DNA of 64,000 nt from Alphaproteobacteria bacterium (GTDB lineage Bacteria; Pseudomonadota; Alphaproteobacteria; Rhodobacterales; Rhodobacteraceae): assembly GCA_030429495.1 (NCBI GenBank), contig JAUIFH010000002.1, positions 434,001 through 498,000 of the forward strand, in the 5' to 3' direction. The notes below the pieces were generated by a model that did no database searches, was not told the origin of the DNA, and saw only the letters and a list, made by a program, of their open reading frames with translations. The number at the start of each line of letters is the position of its first letter. The first letter of the stretch is position 1. The position numbers and the translations under genes are program-made. Below, piece after piece: positions 59,244 to 64,000 of this stretch.

Positions 59244-60164
59244 ATGAAGGATATGGAAGACAGGCTGGCCGACAAGGCCACGATGGATGCGCTGGTTTCC
59301 GAGGTCGAGGGCATGTCGCTCTCTATCGTGATCCCGGCCTATAACGAGGAAGGCGCCGTCCGCGAGACGATCGAGGACGTGCGCGCGGCGATGGACCCGC
59401 TGGGCATTCCCTACGAGATCATCGTTGTCGACGACGGGTCGGAGGACGACACGCTCGGCATCGCGCGCCAGACCGGCGTGATCGTCGACAGCAATCAGGT
59501 CAATACCGGCTACGGCGCTGCGCTCAAGCGCGGCGTCAAGCGGGCGCAGCACGAATATATTGCGATCCTCGACGCGGACGGCACCTATCCGCCGCGCTAC
59601 CTGCCCTCCATGCTTGCCATGTGCCGCGAACAGGACATGGTTGTCGGCGACCGCGGTGCGGCGATGAAGAACGTGCCGCTGATCCGGCGTCCGGCGAAGT
59701 GGTTCCTTAACACCTTCGCTTCGTTCCTTGCCGAACGGAAGCTGAACGACCTGAATTCGGGTCTGCGCGTTTTCCGCAAGGCAGAGCTGGTGCCCTTCAT
59801 CCCGCTCCTGCCGCAGAAATTCTCGTTCACGACGACGATTACGCTGTGCATGGCGGCAAACGGCAAGCGGATGATCTATACGCCGATCGAATACGGAAAG
59901 CGCGTCGGCAAGTCGAAGATCCGGCCGGTGGACTTCATCAACTTCCTCATCCTCGTCCTGAGGATGACGGTGCTCTTCAATCCGCTCCGGGTCTTCATTC
60001 CGATGGGGCTGGCGCTGATGGCTCTGGGCGGGATCAAGTTCGTCTACGACATCTGGATGGACAACCTGTCCGAGACGACGATCTTCGCCTTCCTGTCGGC
60101 GCTGATCATCTGGTCGCTCGGGCTGATCGCGGACATGATCTCGCGCCTGCATCTGAGGCCCTGA
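59244..60164 (+). CDS. Family 2 glycosyltransferase, polyprenyl-phosphate sugar synthase-like
   Basis: ATG 59244 with AAGGA upstream gives 306 residues (a TTG at 59217 is in frame). LSIVIPAYNEEGAVRETI, IIVVDDGSEDDT, NTGYGAALKRGV, ILDADGTYPP and DLNSGLRVFRK are the dolichyl-phosphate-mannose synthase pattern. Two C-terminal helices (about 250-300). It likely charges undecaprenyl phosphate with a sugar, which the neighbouring GT-C-like protein could use. Confidence 0.88.
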   Translation: MKDMEDRLADKATMDALVSEVEGMSLSIVIPAYNEEGAVRETIEDVRAAMDPLGIPYEIIVVDDGSEDDTLGIARQTGVIVDSNQVNTGYGAALKRGVKRAQHEYIAILDADGTYPPRYLPSMLAMCREQDMVVGDRGAAMKNVPLIRRPAKWFLNTFASFLAERKLNDLNSGLRVFRKAELVPFIPLLPQKFSFTTTITLCMAANGKRMIYTPIEYGKRVGKSKIRPVDFINFLILVLRMTVLFNPLRVFIPMGLALMALGGIKFVYDIWMDNLSETTIFAFLSALIIWSLGLIADMISRLHLRP

Positions 60165-60165
60165 C

Positions 60166-61134
60166 GTGGCGTCGGGCGGAAAGGCGATGCGCAAATGGGC
60201 GGTTCGCGCGGGCGGGTCGGCGCTGGCGCTTGGCCTGATCTTCTGGTTCCTGCCGCGTGAAGCGATCTTTCAGGGTTTCGCGCGGCTGAGCTGGCCGCTC
60301 TTCCTGTCGGTATTCGCGATGTTCCTTGGCTGCCACGTCGCGGCGGCGGCGAAATGGTGGATGCTGATGGACCGCTCCATCGGCTTCATGACGGCGCTCA
60401 GGGCGCATTTTGGCGGGCTTGCGGCCAACCTTTGCCTGCCCGGCGCGGCGGGCGGCGACGCGGTGCGCGCGGGGCTTGCGCATGTTTCGCTGCGCGACGG
60501 GCCGAAGGTTGCCGCTGCAGCCATCGGTGACCGGCTGATCGACCTTGTGGCGCTCGTCTGCCTGATGCTGACGGGTCTGGTGCTGCTTGGCGGGCAGGGT
60601 GCCAGCGTTGGTGTTGCCATCGTGGTCGCCGCAATCGTCTTTGCGGCGGCGGTTGCCGGCCTCTTCGTCTTCCCCCGGATCGCGCGCGGCGTCTGGATGC
60701 GGTGGCCGGGGTTGCCGGCACAGGCGCTTGCCTTCCGCGTGGCGGACGCGTTCGCAGCACTTGCCCGACGGCCCGGACGGCTTCTTTTCGCGCTGGCGTT
60801 GTCTGCGGCGATCCAGTCGGTGCTGATCTGGCTTTCGATCCGGCTCGCCCTTGTCGTCGGGGTTGATGTACCGGTTGCGGCGTGGTTCTTCGCCTGGCCG
60901 CTGGCGAAGATCATTGCGACGCTGCCCATCTCGCTTGGTGGCCTCGGCGTCAGGGAAAGCTCGCTTGCCGCGCTTCTGGTGCCCTTCGGCGCTGCGGCGG
61001 CGGATGTCGTGGCCTCGGGCCTGGCGTGGCAAGGCGTCCTTTACCTCGCCGGCGCGCTCGGCGCGCTGGTTCTGGGGCTGTCGGGCGGCAGCCTGCGGAT
61101 CAGCAATGGCACCGCCAGGGAGATTTCAGAGTGA
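60166..61134 (+). CDS. Lysylphosphatidylglycerol-synthase-type integral membrane protein (AglD-like flippase)
   Basis: 322 residues from GTG 60166 (ATG 60187 is an alternative). Eight or so helices. GLAANLCLPGAAGGDAVRA and ATLPISLGGLGVRESSLAALL are signatures of the LPG_synthase_TM (UPF0104) family. Such proteins near glycan genes are thought to translocate lipid-linked sugars. Stop overlaps the next start as GTGA. Confidence 0.82.
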   Translation: MASGGKAMRKWAVRAGGSALALGLIFWFLPREAIFQGFARLSWPLFLSVFAMFLGCHVAAAAKWWMLMDRSIGFMTALRAHFGGLAANLCLPGAAGGDAVRAGLAHVSLRDGPKVAAAAIGDRLIDLVALVCLMLTGLVLLGGQGASVGVAIVVAAIVFAAAVAGLFVFPRIARGVWMRWPGLPAQALAFRVADAFAALARRPGRLLFALALSAAIQSVLIWLSIRLALVVGVDVPVAAWFFAWPLAKIIATLPISLGGLGVRESSLAALLVPFGAAAADVVASGLAWQGVLYLAGALGALVLGLSGGSLRISNGTAREISE

Positions 61135-62582
61135 CCGAAACCACGACCGCAACCGATGAGGGCGAAGGGCGCCCGCGCATCACCGTTCTCGGCGCGGGTC
61201 CCGCGGGGATCGCCGCCGCCTATGCGCTGACCAAGGGCGATGTCGCGGTGGAAGTGCTGGAGCGCGCGCCTGTTGCGGGCGGCAACTCCACCTCCTTCAA
61301 GATCGACGACATCTGGTGCGACTACGGCTCGCACCGCTTCCATCCGGTGGCTGATCCATCGGTCATCGCCGATGTGAAACGGCTTCTGGGCGACGATCTG
61401 CTGCTCCAGCCCCGTCACGGGCGCATCCGGCTGGGCGGGCGCTGGATCCATTTCCCGCTGAAGCTACAGGACGCGCTCCTGAAGCTGCCGCCGGCCTTCG
61501 CCGCCTCGCTGATCGGCGACATGGTGCTGAAGAAGTTCCGCAAGAAATCGACCGGGCCGCGCAGCTTTTCGTCCGTGCTTTACGACGGGCTTGGCCCGAC
61601 GATCTCGGAGAATTTCTATTTCCCCTACGTGCGGAAGCTCTGGGGGCTCGACCCTGACAAACTGGCGGTAACGCTGGCTGAACGGCGGGTGTCGGGCAGT
61701 TCCATCGGCAAGATTCTTGGCAAGATGCTGAAGATGGTGCCGGGGCTTCGGGGTGAGACGACGGGGCGGTTCTACTACCCGCGCCAAGGGTTCGGCCAGA
61801 TCTCGAGGGCGATGGTCGCGGCGGCGGAAAAGCAGGGCGCCGCCTTCCGCTTCGGCGCCGATATCGTGCGGATCGAGCGCAGCAAGGACCGTGTCACCGG
61901 CGTCGTCACCCGGAACGGCGATACGGAGGAGTTCCATCAGGCCGATCAGGTCTTCTCGACGATCCCGCTGACGGCGGCCGTGAGGCTGATGGACCCGGCC
62001 CCACCGCCTGAGGTCGTGATGGCCGCCGATGCGATCCGGTTTCGCGGCATGATCCTTGTCTATCTCATCCTCGAGACCGACCAGTTCACCGAATACGACG
62101 CGCATTACTTCCCGGAACTTTCGATCCCGATAAGCCGGATGTCGGAGCCGAAGAACTACAATTCCGCGACCGAACCGAAAGGGCGGACGATCCTGTGCGC
62201 CGAACTTCCCTGCGATCCGGGTGAGAAATGGTGGGGCATGTCGGATGAGGAGTTGGGCCGTCACTATTGCGACTGGCTGGGTCAACTCGGCCTGCCGGTG
62301 AAGGTGCCGGTGATTAGGACCGAGACGCGGCGCATCGCTCATGCCTATCCGGTCTACGACCTCGACTATCAGCGCCATTTCGAGACGGTGGACAACTGGC
62401 TCTCGTCGCTCGGCGGGTTCCTGAGTTTCGGTCGGCAGGGTCTGTTCGCCCATGACAACACGCATCACGCCTTCGCGATGGCCTATGCGGCATCGGAAAG
62501 CCTGACGCCGGAGGGCGGCATCGACCGCGCGCGCTGGGCGGAGCATCGGCACGAATTCGAGAGCCACAGGGTTGAGGATTGA
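61131..62582 (+). CDS. FAD-dependent amine-oxidase-like / UDP-galactopyranose-mutase-like protein
   Basis: GTG 61131 overlaps the preceding stop; 483 residues (the frame upstream is a shadow). FAD loop ITVLGAGPAGIAAAYALTKG, then VAGGNSTSFKID and DYGSHRFHP, common to protoporphyrinogen-oxidase-like and UGM-like flavoproteins of polysaccharide loci. C-terminal LGGFLSFGRQGLFAHDNTHHA closes the FAD site. Probably modifies a sugar nucleotide or lipid-linked sugar; reaction not determinable. Confidence 0.78.
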   Translation: MTETTTATDEGEGRPRITVLGAGPAGIAAAYALTKGDVAVEVLERAPVAGGNSTSFKIDDIWCDYGSHRFHPVADPSVIADVKRLLGDDLLLQPRHGRIRLGGRWIHFPLKLQDALLKLPPAFAASLIGDMVLKKFRKKSTGPRSFSSVLYDGLGPTISENFYFPYVRKLWGLDPDKLAVTLAERRVSGSSIGKILGKMLKMVPGLRGETTGRFYYPRQGFGQISRAMVAAAEKQGAAFRFGADIVRIERSKDRVTGVVTRNGDTEEFHQADQVFSTIPLTAAVRLMDPAPPPEVVMAADAIRFRGMILVYLILETDQFTEYDAHYFPELSIPISRMSEPKNYNSATEPKGRTILCAELPCDPGEKWWGMSDEELGRHYCDWLGQLGLPVKVPVIRTETRRIAHAYPVYDLDYQRHFETVDNWLSSLGGFLSFGRQGLFAHDNTHHAFAMAYAASESLTPEGGIDRARWAEHRHEFESHRVED

Positions 62583-62585
62583 CGT

Positions 62586-63353
62586 GTGCAGGGGCCGGTC
62601 GTCGATATCCTGATGTATCACTCGATCTCGGACCGGGGCGGGCCGACGGCGATCGCGCCCGCAGTCTTTGCCGATCAGATGCAGGCAATTGCCGAAGCGG
62701 ATGTTCCGGTGATCTCGCTTGATGATTATCTTGCCGCGCGTGAAGGCCGCGCGGCGCTTGAACCCTATTCGGTGATCGTGACCTTCGATGACGGGTTCAG
62801 CGATTTTGCCGAGACCGCCTGGCCGATCATGGGGACGCACGGTTTTCGGCCAATCGTCTACCTGCCCACGGCCTATATCGGCGGGGCGGAAGGCTGGCGC
62901 GGGATCGCCAATCCGCCACGGAGCCTGATGGGCTGGGACACGATCCGCGCTCTCTCGGTCGATGGCGTGGCGTTCGGGAGCCACACGGTCAGCCATCCTG
63001 ACCTTGGCGCGCTCGATCCGGTGGCGCTTGAGGAGGAACTGGTCCGCTCCAAGCAAGAGATCGAGGCGCGGCTGGGCCAACCCATTCATCACTTCGCGCC
63101 GCCCTACGGCATCGCCGGAGAGCCGGTGCGCCGCCGGATCGCCGGACACTACCGCAGTTCCGTCGGGACGAGGCTCGCCCGGGCAACGGCGGGAACGGAC
63201 CCGTTCGACCTGCCGCGCCTTGAGATGTTCTATTTCACCGACCGCACACACTGGCGCCGGCATCTGAACGGGCAGGGCGGCGCGTATCTGGCGGCGCGGC
63301 GGACGCTGCGTGCCGTCCGGGGCGCGTTCGCCAAACCCTGGCGGGGGGTCTGA
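62586..63353 (+). CDS. Polysaccharide deacetylase (NodB homology domain)
   Basis: 255 residues from GTG 62586. CE4 motifs: [10 protein letters not shown] with Asp68/Asp69 (catalytic base and metal Asp) and [11 protein letters not shown] with metal-binding His133 and His137; FAPPYG is motif 3. No signal peptide, so action is in the cytoplasm or on a cytoplasmic-face intermediate. Removes N- or O-acetyl groups from the glycan. Three nt after the flavoprotein gene. Confidence 0.9.
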   Translation: MQGPVVDILMYHSISDRGGPTAIAPAVFADQMQAIAEADVPVISLDDYLAAREGRAALEPYSVIVTFDDGFSDFAETAWPIMGTHGFRPIVYLPTAYIGGAEGWRGIANPPRSLMGWDTIRALSVDGVAFGSHTVSHPDLGALDPVALEEELVRSKQEIEARLGQPIHHFAPPYGIAGEPVRRRIAGHYRSSVGTRLARATAGTDPFDLPRLEMFYFTDRTHWRRHLNGQGGAYLAARRTLRAVRGAFAKPWRGV

Positions 63354-63409
63354 GACATGGTGCCGGAGCAGAAAGCAGTGCGGCCGCGCGCCTTCAGGGG
63401 GTTCGCCGC

Positions 63410-64000
63410 ATGACCATCGGTCAGACCTTCATGCGCAGCGTGGCGTGGATGGCCGCCGGCAACTGGACGGAGCAGGCGATCAACTTTGTCGTCTTCGTCA
63501 CGATGGCGAATATCCTCGGCCCCGAGGCCTATGGGCTCTTGTCGATGGCCGCGGTCTTCATCGTCCTGTCCGAGGCGCTGGTGCGTGAATCTGTGTCGGA
63601 ATACCTTATCTCCGCCCATGCTCCGACGGATGCCGACTACAACGCTGTCTTCTGGCTTAACACTGCGCTTGGCGTTCTACTCGCCGCGGTACTTGTCTTT
63701 GGATCGGGCCCAATCGCGGAACTCTACGGCTACCCGCGGGTTGGCGGACTTATTCGGGCGCTGTCGCCCACTGTTATCCTCGTCGCGGTCACGGCGGTTC
63801 CGGTCGCGATCCTGCGGAGGGAGTTCAATTTCCGCATCCTGTCGATCCGGGCGGTCGCCGGCGTGATCGCGGGCGGCGTCGTGGGCATCGCGATGGCGCT
63901 TTCCGGATACGGCGTCTGGAGCTTCGCTGGCCAGTGGGTCGCGATGATCACGACCAACGTGGTGATCGCGTGGATGGCCGTGGACTGGCGGCCGGGTCTG
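63410..64000 (+). CDS. Wzx-type oligosaccharide flippase, N-terminal part (runs off the window)
   Basis: ATG 63410 with AGGGGG upstream; 197 codons are open to the last base, so the gene continues beyond. Helices at about 12-35, 43-63, 80-100, 118-140 and 155-190. ANILGPEAYGLLSMAAVFIV and ILRREFNFRILSIRAVAG are characteristic of polysaccharide transporters (PST/MATE-like, Wzx/WzxC type) that flip lipid-linked repeat units. Extends the uxs operon after a 56-nt gap. Confidence 0.88.
   Translation, partial: MTIGQTFMRSVAWMAAGNWTEQAINFVVFVTMANILGPEAYGLLSMAAVFIVLSEALVRESVSEYLISAHAPTDADYNAVFWLNTALGVLLAAVLVFGSGPIAELYGYPRVGGLIRALSPTVILVAVTAVPVAILRREFNFRILSIRAVAGVIAGGVVGIAMALSGYGVWSFAGQWVAMITTNVVIAWMAVDWRPGL

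Noticed and set aside
1-64000. Search for phage, transposase, integrase, toxin-antitoxin, restriction or CRISPR-Cas genes
   Set aside because: No protein motif of these systems was seen on either strand; the window looks like ordinary chromosome with accessory glycan regions.

Overview
The window is a stretch of high-GC, gene-dense chromosome. It most resembles an alphaproteobacterium of the Rhodobacteraceae/Rhodobacterales. This placement is an inference from gene content: a NuoE-NuoF fused FdsB with FdsA, TupBCA next to a DUF2478 protein, NsrR-like regulator with cydDC-cydABX, a Tat-exported sulfide:quinone oxidoreductase followed by a DUF5368-type protein, and many ATGA/GTGA gene overlaps. 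No phage, insertion sequence, CRISPR array or plasmid replication gene was seen. One tRNA gene, tRNA-Arg(UCU), is present.

Layout. (1) 1-3.4 kb: tail of a glycosyltransferase operon, including a tandem-domain GT-B protein. (2) 3.4-6.8 kb: a NarL-type two-component pair facing two secreted, Asp-run-containing paralogues. (3) 7-18.6 kb: a formate/molybdenum-tungsten block. It holds NAD-linked formate dehydrogenase (fdsBA), a divergent TusA-like gene, a tightly overlapped operon fdhD-(YcxB-like)-mobA-mobB-moeA, and a DUF2478 gene followed by the tungstate ABC transporter tupBCA. Transporter, cofactor synthesis, cofactor sulfuration and enzyme therefore sit together. (4) 18.7-26.1 kb: metabolism and transport. 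It has an AraC regulator, an EamA exporter, adenine deaminase, and a catabolic cassette made of an Lrp/AsnC regulator, diaminopropionate ammonia-lyase, an M24 hydrolase and an Asp/Glu racemase-like (EutA-like) protein. (5) 26.2-33.4 kb: a surface-glycan island with an alpha/beta-hydrolase-GT61 fusion, three further glycosyltransferases and two methyltransferases. (6) 33.5-43.3 kb: a respiratory block with an NsrR-like Rrf2 regulator, cydDC, cydABX (long Q-loop bd oxidase), a TDT/SLAC1 channel-like protein, a Tat-dependent SQR and a small membrane protein. Two FNR-type dyads stand in front of cydD and cydA.

(7) 43.4-51.8 kb: a secreted protein, a GNAT acetyltransferase, tRNA-Arg, a low-GC gap, an RND efflux pump with its adaptor, an orphan pxpA, and an unknown gene. 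(8) 51.8-64 kb: a polysaccharide (O-antigen/EPS) locus. rmlCBDA for dTDP-rhamnose is divergent from an operon of uxs (UDP-xylose), an unknown GT-C-like membrane protein, two GT2 enzymes, an LPG-synthase-type flippase, an FAD oxidoreductase, a polysaccharide deacetylase and a Wzx-type flippase that runs off the end of the window.

The most interesting untested proposals are these: the NsrR/FNR-controlled bd oxidase plus SQR module; the Lrp-DpaL-M24-EutA-like cassette; the hydrolase-GT61 fusion; the paired Asp-run secreted proteins with a recurring C-terminal module; and several perfect dyads in intergenic DNA near fds, tup and cyd.
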